60,877 nucleotides of DNA, taken from assembly GCA_933822405.4 (NCBI GenBank), contig CAKOGP040000557.1:1-60877 (forward strand). The letters run 5' to 3'. Positions 22,647 to 32,683 of the stretch are shown in pieces. Origin of the DNA: Cylindrotheca closterium. Its lineage: Eukaryota; Bacillariophyta; Bacillariophyceae; Bacillariales; Bacillariaceae. A model generated the notes under the pieces. That model saw nothing but the letters and a program-made list of their open reading frames with translations. It was not told where the DNA came from and did not search any database. Each line of letters starts with the position of its first letter. The stretch's first letter is position 1. The position numbers and the translations under genes were made by a program.

Positions 22647-23825
22647 CTACTGTATATAATCTATTGACACGCTTACCAATACTTCCTTGACCTCGAATTT
22701 GTCTGGATCAGAGCTGTAGTCCGTATCAAAATAGTAGTCCATCGTGCTTACTTTCTGTCGGCGGTCAACTTGACTCATTATGGCAGCGGCAGCAAAGCGG
22801 GCAATGTTGGGATATAGTCTATATCCCTGTTCTTGGAGCAAGATCTGGGAATTCATTGTCGCATCTCCATCCAAAGCAAGGTTGAACTGCAAGTCTGAGA
22901 TACCATCGATCCAATCACTAATATCATCATCGTCGATGGTTCCGATCTCATATGCCGCAAGCAAACCCTTCTCTTGAAACTTCTTGCACCAAGCACCAAG
23001 CGCATTCGTTGCCAGTTTCAGTTTATCCTTGCTCGAAAGCTTTTCATCATTTATCTGGCTTACATATTCTGGGATAAATAAGATCAACAATTCTTGGCCC
23101 AATACTCCCTCAAACGCTTGACGAAAGGCTGGGAATGAAATATTCTTTTCGAGAATAAACTCGGAATAGGCTTTGAAATGTGCATACATAACAAAGTTGT
23201 ACTGTGCTGCATTTGATAAGGTTAGTGGACTGTTGGCATCAATCTCGACACCTGAACGCTGGAAGGATATCTTGATTGCATTTGCAATCCTCTGTATCCG
23301 GTCTGCAAGAGTACTTGATGCAATGCCGGTGATAGAGGAGAACACTTGGTCACAGACGTACAATATTCGCTTGGCTGTCATCGTGTCCAACGCTTGTAGC
23401 TCCGGGATCACTTTTGGAGTCGGCCGAGAGTCTGCTTTTGATCGAGCCGCGCCTAGATTGTATCTATCCGAAAACTTTTCCCAGCTACCATCCACCCGAT
23501 CCATGGTCTGTGCTCCACGAACAACAGCCCTCCTGAAAGTTATACCGAGATCGCTTGTAGTTACGGCATTGGTGATCCTTGCACCTACCTCTCCTGCTTC
23601 CGACCTCTGCACACACAAAAATTGGGGAACAATTGCTGATACAATGGCTTTCACAAACGATCGTCGATTTTTCTCGTCAGTTGTTCTCCTGTTGCCGTGT
23701 CCCTGCGAATCTTCTCTACCTTCAGATTGAATCCCCTTTGAAGATCCCAGAGTCTTAGGGACAAAACACAACGCTGATTCAAGAACACATGCTACAAGTG
23801 TCAAGGAGAACACAAGGTTCCTCAT
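22647..23825 (-). CDS. Plastid protein with Tat signal, predicted thylakoid lumen
   Basis: Single-exon 392-residue protein. A signal peptide (VFSLTLVACVLESALC) ends at a Phe-containing plastid motif (ALC/FVP). A second signal follows at residues 54-77: the twin-arginine core RRSFVK, the hydrophobic AIVSAIVPQFLC and a cleavage site after SEA. This predicts Tat-dependent import to the thylakoid lumen. The mature part is helical and contains RVDGSWEKFSDRYNLGAAR. I do not recognise a named family; a photosystem-associated or lumenal assembly role is only inferred from location. A GTAAGC near the end (22665) could mark a small unseen 3' intron. Confidence 0.83.
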   Translation of the reverse strand: MRNLVFSLTLVACVLESALCFVPKTLGSSKGIQSEGREDSQGHGNRRTTDEKNRRSFVKAIVSAIVPQFLCVQRSEAGEVGARITNAVTTSDLGITFRRAVVRGAQTMDRVDGSWEKFSDRYNLGAARSKADSRPTPKVIPELQALDTMTAKRILYVCDQVFSSITGIASSTLADRIQRIANAIKISFQRSGVEIDANSPLTLSNAAQYNFVMYAHFKAYSEFILEKNISFPAFRQAFEGVLGQELLILFIPEYVSQINDEKLSSKDKLKLATNALGAWCKKFQEKGLLAAYEIGTIDDDDISDWIDGISDLQFNLALDGDATMNSQILLQEQGYRLYPNIARFAAAAIMSQVDRRQKVSTMDYYFDTDYSSDPDKFEVKEVLVSVSIDYIQ

Positions 23826-24013
23826 CTTTTCTTTCGTGATGTGAGGAGGTCTCCTGGCATTTTCGGTTTTGGTTTCTGCAGCTTTGCAGAGGGTGTGATG
23901 TGTGCTAAATGTTGATCAGGTGAGTCAAAAGAGCAAATCCTGAAAAATTGAAAATGTCATTTCATTTGTACCGGTACCTACCGGTACCTACCAGTATATA
24001 TTCTAAACAAACG

Positions 24014-24901
24014 ATGTCCCTCGGTGAAGACCAAGTTCTAGAGCTTCAGCGCTCGTTCCACGCATTCGACAAGAATGGGAGCGGCTTTATTGAAATGGAT
24101 GAGCTGAAAGAAGGCCTGAAAACGCTCGGATATGATATCAGTGAGAATGGCATCGGTCACCTATTGGAAATGGTAGAGTCTTCATTGAAATGCATAGTGT
24201 GATTGCGACGATGTTTTGCTCATGTCACCGTTACTTCCACCAATAGGTAGAATCATCAGACAACAAACTCAGCTTCGAAGAATTCATTTCGTGGAATGGG
24301 CTCCTCTGGAAAGACGACATGAAAACGAAATTCAAAAGTATTGATGTTGACGGCAGTGGCTGGATCAACAAGGCAGAATTGAAGAAATGGAGTATCGATT
24401 GTGGTTACGGCTTCTCGGAGGAACAGGTCGACGACCTGTGTTATTCGATGGATTCTTCTGGAAATGGAAAAATAAACCTGGAAGAATTTATACAGGGAAT
24501 GGTAAAGTGAACCCAAGTGTTTCGTTGTGCCCAATCCAAAACTTGCATCTAAATTACATGCTCAGGCGGCTGCACAAGAAGGTAACTCATACTTCATAAT
24601 TAATGGGGAACTCTACATTGAAAAACTGCAGGCAGACTTTCGTGCTATGGATGCCGATGGTTCTGGTTTTATCACAAGAGAAAATCTGGTAGAAATGGCA
24701 AACCAATCAAACTACATACTCTCAAAACAGGAGTTGGAAGAGACAATCAAAGGTATGGACAAAGATGGGGACGGCCAGATAAGCGTTGAAGAGTTCATTG
24801 CATCCGCGGTACGTGATACAGTTTTATGTTGCCGTTCGACCAGGTCTTTGAAACTGACTTTTTTTTCTTTCTACAAGATCAAATTGAAAGCGGATTCTTG
24901 A
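24014..24901 (+). CDS. Calmodulin-like protein with six EF-hands
   Basis: Calcium sensor of 226 residues in four exons: 24014-24172, 24247-24501, 24566-24808 and 24878-24901. The loops are DKNGSGFIEMDE, a degenerate one (VESSDNKLSFEE, lacking the first Asp), DVDGSGWINKAE, DSSGNGKINLEE, DADGSGFITREN and DKDGDGQISVEE. Spacing is near 35 residues, as in calmodulin, but with three pairs rather than two. I begin at the ATG at 24014; an in-frame ATG at 23954 would add a stretch translated from GGTACC repeats and is less likely. The third intron (69 nt) is a multiple of three and has no stop, so retained transcripts could be translated. The second intron could instead end at 24631, also in frame. 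Confidence 0.85.
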
Positions 24902-25095
24902 CGTCGATAGTCGATCAATGTCCTACACTTATTGCGACTCTCCTTTGGGTCCATCTACCTTTCATCCATGTCTTTATTTGTTGCCTCACGAGTTATCGAA
25001 TATCACACATGGGACTAAATGCCACACACTTGTACCTGGTACCATTGTTCAGCAATTGCTTGTGATGTGCATAGTAGAATGTCGTTTCCCCCTTT

Positions 25096-26336
25096 TTATT
25101 TTTTGCGATTATTCTTTGGGCTTTGTTTTTTGGAGTTGCTATTACTTTGGTAGACGTCCTTGGTATCTGCAACCTTCCACATGTAGTAGGCCACAACCGA
25201 TCGGTAAGGTGCGAATGGTCCCGTTGCATTTCCCATCTTTTCTAGATCTTTCTTTTGACAAAGATACCCATGTTTGTCGGAGCCCTTAAGATTGAAGTAT
25301 CTCTTCATTCCAACACGAACGCCTAAATTGCCGACGCAAACGTAAGACAGAGCAAATTTTCAGAAATGAATTGAAGAATTGAAATAAGTCTTACCTAAAT
25401 CACCGATGGGCATTATATCTGATGCAGTGAAGAGAACAAACGGCGCAAGCGGCGTGGTGAGAATAATGACACTGGTCGCGTTTCTAAACTCATAATCTTA
25501 CCTGGTAATTCGAGGAAAAACATGCAAAACATATCGCAGGACCATGGGCCAATACCCTTAATCTTGATCAACTCTTTTCGAATTTTTTGTTCCTCCGAAG
25601 TTTTTAGAAACTCTTCAGACAAGTCCCCGTTGTGGAAAGCCTGCGCAATGTTCACGATTGACCGAGCCTTAGCGTTAGAAAGTCCTACTGGTTCTCGGAG
25701 CCCTTCTTCCATTCCATTCTTGACCAGCTCCAGCACTTTCTCTGGAGTCAGTTTCCCGTTATCAGCAAGATCTAAGAGACGTTTCCACATTTTCATTGCC
25801 GCAGCGCCTGCTAGCTGCTGTCCGGCAACAATCCGACATAAGGATTCAAAGCAAGTCTTTGGCTCGGTCATTGCTTCCGCTGCCCCTCCAGTGGAAATCT
25901 TACAATGCTGGAGAGAGGCGAAGATAGTTGGGGCGCCATGCTGTTGGACAAGTGGAAACATTCTTCCACTGTCAGCTTTCAAAATGTGTGTCATCGCTTC
26001 TTTCAAGCACCATCCATTTTGAGTCTTTGTCTCTTCGATTCCGGCTTCTTTCAGAATCTTGTCGACGAAGCTTGAAACATCTGAAGGATTCATGCTCTTG
26101 GGTGTCTTCGTGTCTGTTTCTTTTGCAGTGGTGTCTTGTTGTTTTGCTTGAGCTTGTTTGCTTCGGTTGGTGGTCCTCCTTTTGCTAACATCATCACTAG
26201 TGTCCTTGCTTTCTCTCTGATTGGTCTCCTTTCCTTCTTCTGTACTATCGTAAGGCCGCTTCTTGCTTCGGGTGGTAACCATGTTGGCAATCGTTGCTTC
26301 AGCGTTTGGGAAATCACACTTCGGAATATCGTCCAT
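25096..26336 (-). CDS. DNA-3-methyladenine glycosylase (HhH-GPD, AlkA/MAG type)
   Basis: Base-excision repair glycosylase that removes alkylated bases. Exons 26336-25502, 25418-25395 (24 nt) and 25322-25096 encode 361 residues. The first 85 residues are a basic, disordered, nuclear-type tail (VTTRSKKRPYD). The core shows FESLCRIVAGQQLAGAAAMK, then the helix-hairpin-helix LIKIKGIGPWSCDMFCMFFL, followed across two introns by DIMPIGDLGVRVGMKRYF, which carries the expected catalytic Asp. It ends PFAPYRSVVAYYMWKVAD, as in AlkA/MAG1 proteins, plus a short basic tail. The gene is convergent with the EF-hand gene. Confidence 0.9.
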
Positions 26337-26441
26337 ACAGTATTGGCATCAATTTTTGCCAAGCGCGTGTTCGTGCGTCAGCATAAAAACAAAAAAGTGC
26401 CAGAAATATGAACAATATTTTCGCTACAGTATAGTTACTGC

Positions 26442-27554
26442 TCACTTCGGAGCACTAAAATAAGAAGTGAGTTTCTTGGTTCCAGCTGCTGCTATTTGCT
26501 TGGCAGCATCCCCTTTCTTTCCCCCGCTCGCCTTTCCGTCAGCGGATTCCATGCTTTTGACCATATCCTTGACATCGTCCTTGAGAAAGAGAAACTGTTC
26601 GCGATGGGCACATACATGGGCAACGTCATCGGGCAGGAGCTTGCGTCGATTTTGAAGTTGAGCCACTTTGACAGTTTCTTTTCCAAGTTTTTCCAGCATG
26701 AGTTCTGTACATTTGGTCACCAGGAGAAGGGCTTCTTTGCTCAACCCGCGTACTTCTGGATCCAGCTTGCAGATTTTTCGAATTCGAGCAACAGGGAGAA
26801 TCGTGGCCAAAGGATCCCTGGCCTTGACGGAGGGTGAATCGAGGTCCTTTCCTCCCGCAGACTTGTAGGCTTCGAGCTCTTGACTAACGCGCTCTCGTTC
26901 TTTGGCGGCTTGGTCTTGATAGACCTTCTTTTCGTCGGCTGACAGATTCCCCCACATTTGACCCAGTGCCTTAGCAACTACTGCAACACCTTCCCCCGGA
27001 TGGGCCGCTTGGACTTTGGGTCTTTTCTCATCCGTAAAGATAAAGTATGCCGTTCTAGCTCTCTTGACGGGTCGCTTTGGCAAAGAAGCCGTGCTGTGCT
27101 CGGCGGCAGCAATGCTACTTTTGCCGTCGTTGGCTTCGTCACTTTTGGAAGCTTTTGCGGTAGCTTCGTCTTGCGTTTCAGAATCAGCATCAAGTTGTCT
27201 TTTACCTGCTGTTGACGGAGATATTTTGTCGCTATCGTGGTTCTTGGCTACTTCTGTATCGTTCTTGTCAGCATTTTCTGTAGTATTCTCGGTAAACTTT
27301 TCTATTTCGTTTCCTTTCTGCTCTATTACTTCATTGGTGCTTTCCTTTGTTTCATCTTCCGTCGAAGCAGTTGTTGTCTGGTCTGTTCCAGCTATATTCG
27401 AGGTGCCCGCTTCGTCGCCATCTTGTCTTTGCCTTTCGTCGCTAGCATTTTTGCCATCATTATCGGCTGAACACTCCGATAGCATCGCCGTGGAAGCTCT
27501 TTCCGGGTTCACAACAGCCTTTGAGGGTTCTTTCGCGGATGGTATTGCTTCCAT
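26442..27554 (-). CDS. HMG-box plus histone-fold fusion protein
   Basis: Single-exon nuclear protein of 370 residues. The first 155 residues are acidic and Ser/Thr-rich, ending in the basic PKRPVKRARTAYFIF. An HMG box follows at about 160-225 (RTAYFIFTDEKRP ... ALGQMWGNLSADEKKVY). After a short linker comes an NF-YB/NF-YC-type histone fold at about 250-330 (LPVARIRKICKLDPEVRGLS, then LLPDDVAHV), most like the small POLE4/CHRAC15/Dpb3 subunits. The very end reads KKLTSYFSAPK, a PIP-box-like ending without the leading Gln. This suggests a chromatin or replisome-associated protein that bends DNA and pairs with another histone-fold subunit. The fusion is the notable point. Confidence 0.85.
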   Translation of the reverse strand: MEAIPSAKEPSKAVVNPERASTAMLSECSADNDGKNASDERQRQDGDEAGTSNIAGTDQTTTASTEDETKESTNEVIEQKGNEIEKFTENTTENADKNDTEVAKNHDSDKISPSTAGKRQLDADSETQDEATAKASKSDEANDGKSSIAAAEHSTASLPKRPVKRARTAYFIFTDEKRPKVQAAHPGEGVAVVAKALGQMWGNLSADEKKVYQDQAAKERERVSQELEAYKSAGGKDLDSPSVKARDPLATILPVARIRKICKLDPEVRGLSKEALLLVTKCTELMLEKLGKETVKVAQLQNRRKLLPDDVAHVCAHREQFLFLKDDVKDMVKSMESADGKASGGKKGDAAKQIAAAGTKKLTSYFSAPK

Positions 27555-27901
27555 GTCGACTTTTATTAGATGGACGATATGATGATGATTGATCTTCTCT
27601 CAAGCAATGCGGTTTGACTAAATCGACTAGTGGGACTCGAAAGTGACCGTCCTACAACCCGTGTCCGTTGACATTACTACAATCACTCAAGCATATCACC
27701 CCGTTCGTTTCAACATCGTCATTATTACAAAACAAGAACAAGACATACATCTAACGTTTTCTCGTTACCAAGCCAGCTGCTCTTCATTGCTGCCTCTTGG
27801 TCGTCTATCGATCCATTCTACGTGATCGTGTTGCACAAGTTCTTTCAATATTTTGCGTGGCTCCTACATAATCCAAATCTTTTATACTTGAATTTGCCAA
27901 C
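27555..27901. promoter_or_regulatory. Divergent promoter region, HMG/histone-fold and NUP50-like genes
   Basis: These 347 bp separate two start codons facing away from each other. I see no repeat of note and no support for a gene in it. Confidence 0.45.
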
Positions 27902-29391
27902 ATGGGTAAACGAGGCAATGATATGTCACAATTGAGCAAGGAAGAGTACGAGGCTGCAATGGCCGGTGACTCTTCCTCCAGTGGAGATGGTTTCGCCAGG
28001 GCGTCTGCTAATGTACTCAGTGGTCGGCGAATACTTCGAACTGGAAGGTAAATAGCATTGGAGCTTTTATTTTGCAGTTTTGATGTTTCTGTACTTTGCT
28101 CAATTGTTGAATTTCCCTCCACCCTTTTCATCTAAGTAAATGGAAAAAGGCAAAAGCAGCAGCCGCTTCACCGTCTGCCTCATCATCAGTTGCACCATCT
28201 CTAGGAGGAGCGGCTACCGGTACAGCAACATCAAACCCCTTTTCTAATTTCAGTTTCACGAAGGCCTCGACATCCACATCTCTGACCGCACCTTCCATCG
28301 CTGCCAAAGCTCAAACTAGCAGTCTTGGAAACAACAGCAGTAAACCTGCTTTTGCGATGCCTTCTTTGCCCGCCTACAATTCGTCAAACTCCAACAAGGC
28401 CTTGAGTTTGAGCCAATCCTTGCTCTCCAGCACCACAACCATGCAGCAATCTTCGTCGGCGCAAAGCGATAACTCGCAACTATCTAAAGGATTCAAGAAC
28501 TTTATCGCAAAGCAAGATATTCGAGCGGATTGGAGTTTGCCCATGAATCGGTATATCGATACTTATAACAATTTGAAGGGTTCGAAACAATCCTCCACAA
28601 CCAGTCTGGCAACAAGTGTAGATTCTGCGGCTGTTACGACAAACACTACACTTAATTTTGGTAGCTTTGGTGGCACATCAAATACTTCGGCTATTGCTTC
28701 AACAGGTGCATCAAGTGCACTCGGCAAGCCACTCTTTCCTCCTCCTAGCAACGCTCCAGCCCCATCTCTTTTCTCATTTGGGTCCACATCTGCGTCAGGT
28801 GGCAGTAGCACATCTACAAAACCCACCTTCTCGTTCGGAAATCCAGTGACCTCGTCACCAGCTCCCGCGCCATCACCATCAGCTGGATTTGGGTTTGCCT
28901 TTGGAGGAAAAACAGAATCTACAGGCTCGACGACTATTGGTACACCAACGGCATCCACAACTCCGTCGGAAAAGGAAAACCAAGACTCGACCAATAAGGG
29001 AGAAGAGGGAGGAAGCTCCACCCAACAAAGCGCTGATAACGATTGGAATGAAGTATATTCTACCAAAGTCAAGGTGTATCACCATCGTGACAAAGGCACT
29101 CAGTTTGCAAAGGGCGATTTGAAATTGCAAGAACTCAAGTCTGACGTTGGGATCAAGCGCATGGTAATGCGAGATATTGCCGGCAAAGTCACACTCAATG
29201 TTGCCGTTTCCAGCGGTATGGAGTTTAAAAAAATTAAGGAGAAGGCGAACAGTGGACGGGTTGTGGCAAGAATTAGTTTTGTCGGGATTCGTGATGGCGA
29301 CCATGGAGCGGAGACCCTTTCAATTGTCTGCAAGGCTGAACTCCAAGATGAACTGTACGGGAAGTTGGTAGAAATGAGTACTCAGGGGTAA
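27902..29391 (+). CDS. NUP50: NUP50/Nup2-like nucleoporin with RanBP1 domain
   Basis: Mobile nuclear-basket nucleoporin that binds importin-alpha and Ran. Exons 27902-28047 and 28137-29391 (89-nt intron) give 466 residues. The N-terminal motif GFARASANVLSGRRILRTGR matches the NUP50 importin-alpha-binding segment. A Ser/Thr/Ala-rich middle carries scattered FG dipeptides (LNFGSFGG, SLFSFGST, PTFSFGNP, FGFAFGGK). The last 120 residues are a Ran-binding domain (VYSTKVKVYHHRD, FAKGDLKLQELK, VVARISFVGIRDGD). The domain order matches animal and fungal homologues. Its 3' side is followed by the minisatellite at 29569. Confidence 0.9.
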
Positions 29392-29758
29392 AGATGCTAT
29401 TAGTCTTTGAAAAAAGAACAACAACGGTGCTCGCATTTCATTTCTCCAAAAACTGCACGTCATTATTGAACATAGGTACAGTACTGTAGAAGGGGTACTG
29501 TATGTAGGTTATGAGCGCTCCAAAATCAGTCGAGTGAGTCAACCATTTTGCAAATTAAACTCGTGCTCAATAATCAAATCAATAATCAAATCAATAATCA
29601 AATCAATAATCAAATCAATAATCAAATCAATAATCAAATCAATAATCAAATCAATAATCAAATCAATAATCAAATCAATAATCAAATCAATAATCAAATC
29701 AACAATTTCATGCAAAAGCAAACTTCCCAGGAATACCTTTAGTACAACAGGAGACACG
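29392..29758. promoter_or_regulatory. Region between NUP50-like and tRNA-binding genes
   Basis: This 367-bp stretch holds the 3' end of the NUP50-like gene and the promoter and leader of the next gene. GTAC-type motifs occur around 29475-29510. The 12-bp minisatellite takes up 29569-29700. I see no gene. Confidence 0.5.
29569..29700. repeat. Minisatellite: 11 perfect copies of a 12-bp unit
   Basis: The unit AATAATCAAATC is repeated eleven times without a mismatch over 132 bp, ending 58 bp before the ATG of the tRNA-binding-protein gene. Several frames stay open through it (SIIK, NNQI or DLII peptides), but there is no sign of coding. Perfect identity suggests recent expansion or active length change. 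Confidence 0.95.
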
Positions 29759-30576
29759 ATGGCAGCAGACCCAATGGATCTCGTTGACAAGGCAATTGCA
29801 GACATAGAGGCTCGCCTAGGGCTCCTACCTGGCCAGAGCATCGACACCAACAAGAATAACAACAAGAAACAAAACAACAACAAAAAGAACGCCAAGAAGC
29901 AACAATCCAAACCAGGAGCTCCACCCCCTGATCAGCAACCTGACATTTGCAAGCTAGAATTCAAGGTCGGTGTTATTACAAAAGTTTGGAACCACCCTGA
30001 AGCGGATAAACTTTATTGCGAGGAGATTGATGTTGGTGAAGAATCGGTCAGACAAATTGCGAGCGGCTTGAGGTAAGAAGAATATGTGTGACCGATATGC
30101 AGCAACTTTGAAAGGAGCTCAAAAAGTTTAAAAGACCGTATATGACGACCGACGACATGCTTGGGGCCAGATTATTGGTAGTGTCGAACCTGAAGGCCAA
30201 AAATTTGGTTCGATTCAAATCACATGGTATGGTCCTTTGTTGCAAGGAAACATCTGAGGATGGGAGTAAGTTGTTGTTACAACCATTGCAAGCTCGTTAT
30301 CACCCAGCCTGTTCTAACTAGCCATCTTCAGCTGAAAGATGTGAATTCGTACAGCCACCTGAAGGAGCTCTCATTGGGGAAGTCGTGACATTTGAGGGGC
30401 TTCCAAAGCCGCATCCTCTCAGTGGTGCTCAAGTGGAAAAGAAGAAGGTGTGGGTGACTTGCGCCCAAAATATGAAGAGCAATGGCAGCTGTGTTGCAAC
30501 ATGGAACGGACACGCCTTCATGACCAGCGCTGGTCCTTGCAAGACAAAGACAATTAAGAATGCCCAGTTGAGCTAA
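29759..30576 (+). CDS. EMAPII/Arc1p-type tRNA-binding protein (AIMP1-like)
   Basis: Cofactor that binds tRNA through an OB fold and probably docks on aminoacyl-tRNA synthetases. Exons 29759-30072, 30135-30265 and 30332-30576 give 229 residues. The first 35 residues form a helix (DLVDKAIADIEARLGLLPG), followed by an Asn/Lys-rich linker. The tRNA-binding domain covers about 65-229: FKVGVITKVWNHPEADKLYC, EEIDVG, RQIASGLRPY, ARLLVVSNLKAKNLVRFKSH and CEFVQPPEGALIGEVV. These match EMAPII and the yeast Arc1p C-terminus. I placed the first acceptor at 30134 because it alone gives the expected GLRPY and keeps the frame. Confidence 0.9.
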
Positions 30577-30714
30577 ATATTTAGGCCAAGGATGGAAAAC
30601 AGCCCATTTGAAACTTTATGAAGGAGCAGTAAAATATTCAAATGATACCCCCACAATCGGGAATTGGATCTACTTATAGCCCAATAAAATTCAATCAATT
30701 ATTTTACCTATACT

Positions 30715-32508
30715 TCAGCATGACATGGTATTCCCCCCAACGATTGACTGCAGTTCTGCTAGAAGTAAATCGAACAAGTCCGTTGGCGGCGGGTCGGAGC
30801 TATGTTCCCTGTTCGAACTATTCTCCTTTTGCCTTGCTCCATTTGACTGACGGCGTTGCCCAGTGATCACATAATCGACATGCCGACACAGTACCTCCAG
30901 ACTACGCGAGAGCTGTTTGGTGTCTGATACTGTCTGGATCTCCATAGCAACGTTCGTTGCTTTCGAAAGTAGATTCATAGCCATATCCCAAGTAGCTTGT
31001 ACAAGTTGAACAGTTGCTGCATCGATGGGTTCGCGAGATGCATCCCCTCTCCGGGACCTTGCAGCTGCTTCAGACACAACGACAACTGGACTTTTTGCAA
31101 GGACGGACGCTTCAATGTGTCGGCACTGTTCGCGATACTCTGATACATCCAAACCCAACTGAAGTACACTTGCAATCGACGAGTCGATGTGTTGCGGATC
31201 GGCTTCGATTTCCGTCCACAGTGGATCTACCGCGAGGGTCGATAGCCGTTTGTTGCGAGCAGAAGATTCATCTGCCACAATCAGTTCAGCATGAGACATT
31301 AGACTATTCTCAAATGATTCCATAATTTTGTTCGACAAGGCTTGAATCCAGTGGATTTGAACTGCACGGCTGGGTGCTCGGAATACATGAGATGTGCCCT
31401 TAGCCGATACAACTTCAAAACCATTTGGGATCCGATAAAGAGGCGACGAGGCATACTCTTTGTTTGGCTCTAGCAAAAGAGCACGCTCAAGTGAAATTCG
31501 TCCATGTTTCTTTGCAACTTCTGGGAAATTCCGCGTGGTTGAATATGGCACCCGCGTCACATACCACAAGTGATCACCCGTCAAGACACAGTACACCCTT
31601 CTCCATACATGTCGATCCACGTGCGACTGTTTCAAGAGGTATCCAGAAACAGGCAAAATGCAAGTTGACTGAGACTGCGTCATTTGCACATATCGTCGGA
31701 GCTCTTTAATTTGTGACTTCATTGTGTTGAAATTTTGCGAACCATTCATCTGACTGGGATCTTCAAATTTGCCTTCTTTCGGTCTCATTTGAGATAATGT
31801 GTTCAAAATTGACGAATCCTGGCTGTTGTTCATGTCCTCTGTCTCAGCACCTAGCTGCAATGCATCCGCTGTGCCACACAGTTCCGTAGAACCGGTTTCC
31901 AAACTCTCGTTGTCACTCTCGTATTCCTCCTCTTCCATTGATGTACAATAGCCATCTAGATCGATACAGCTTGGTATTGGGCTTGGTGGCGTTGAAGGTT
32001 GGGAAGACGGCACGAAGAACCATTGGAACTTGGGTGAGATGTTTGATCGACCTGATGGAGCAAGATCTTGAAGCCGTCTCAAATGATCCATCATCTTGTC
32101 ACGCATTGACAGGGGATTGTCTTCTGGTTCCAATGTTTTCACGACATGGAATGATTCTGCATGCGTTGAAGAAATGGTGGTCACAGATGTAGATGCAGAA
32201 TTTGACTGTGCTCTAGCCAGCATCAGATTGTGCTCAAACTGGACATAGTCATTGGGCAATGAATACAAAGTTCCTACCAAGACCATAGCATCAAATGCTG
32301 CAGCACTATCCTTTTGACTGCTCAGTGACGACAGGTTTAACGTCTTTCTCAACAATTGAGTCACATCTTTCGCCTTTGCAGTATCAGGAGAGATTCGAAT
32401 TGCAGCAGAGCTTGTGATCAGTTCGCGTCGACTAGTGCCTCCGTTCTTGGCTCCGTTAGCTGTAAGCCATTGTTGCCAGTATATTCTTTGACTCTCGCCT
32501 TTCTTCAT
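30715..32508 (-). CDS. PH-domain protein of unknown function
   Basis: Single-exon protein of 597 residues. A pleckstrin-homology domain lies at about 285-395: SGYLLKQSHVDRHVWRRVYCVL, then LWYVTRVP, and the closing helix with the invariant Trp (QIHWIQALSNKIM). It should bind phosphoinositides or protein partners at a membrane. The N-terminal 280 residues include helical stretches and an acidic Ser-rich linker. The C-terminal 200 residues are helical and not recognised. No catalytic domain is seen. Confidence 0.83.
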   Translation of the reverse strand: MKKGESQRIYWQQWLTANGAKNGGTSRRELITSSAAIRISPDTAKAKDVTQLLRKTLNLSSLSSQKDSAAAFDAMVLVGTLYSLPNDYVQFEHNLMLARAQSNSASTSVTTISSTHAESFHVVKTLEPEDNPLSMRDKMMDHLRRLQDLAPSGRSNISPKFQWFFVPSSQPSTPPSPIPSCIDLDGYCTSMEEEEYESDNESLETGSTELCGTADALQLGAETEDMNNSQDSSILNTLSQMRPKEGKFEDPSQMNGSQNFNTMKSQIKELRRYVQMTQSQSTCILPVSGYLLKQSHVDRHVWRRVYCVLTGDHLWYVTRVPYSTTRNFPEVAKKHGRISLERALLLEPNKEYASSPLYRIPNGFEVVSAKGTSHVFRAPSRAVQIHWIQALSNKIMESFENSLMSHAELIVADESSARNKRLSTLAVDPLWTEIEADPQHIDSSIASVLQLGLDVSEYREQCRHIEASVLAKSPVVVVSEAAARSRRGDASREPIDAATVQLVQATWDMAMNLLSKATNVAMEIQTVSDTKQLSRSLEVLCRHVDYVITGQRRQSNGARQKENSSNREHSSDPPPTDLFDLLLAELQSIVGGNTMSC

Positions 32509-32683
32509 GATGCCAGATTCGTGGGCAGTGACATTGTACTCGAATTAAATGAGCGTCGTAGTTATTTTATATATTTTAGTTCGTTCCAAATATTATACCG
32601 TACCAGGTACTGCCGATTCATTCGAATGAGGATGGAAACTAACTTGTATAATACTGTAGCTTTCTCGCCGTGTGATAGCCATC

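Noticed and set aside
20074..27554. HOP2, DNA glycosylase and HMG/histone-fold genes as a DNA-repair cluster (with EXO1 further on)
   Set aside because: They are interspersed with unrelated genes, lie on both strands and share no visible regulatory element. Chance co-location is sufficient.
29534..29760. Open frame translating the minisatellite as SIIK or NNQI peptides fused to the tRNA-binding protein
   Set aside because: The repeat is stop-free in several frames by composition, so openness is not evidence. The ATG at 29759 gives a normal homologue start.
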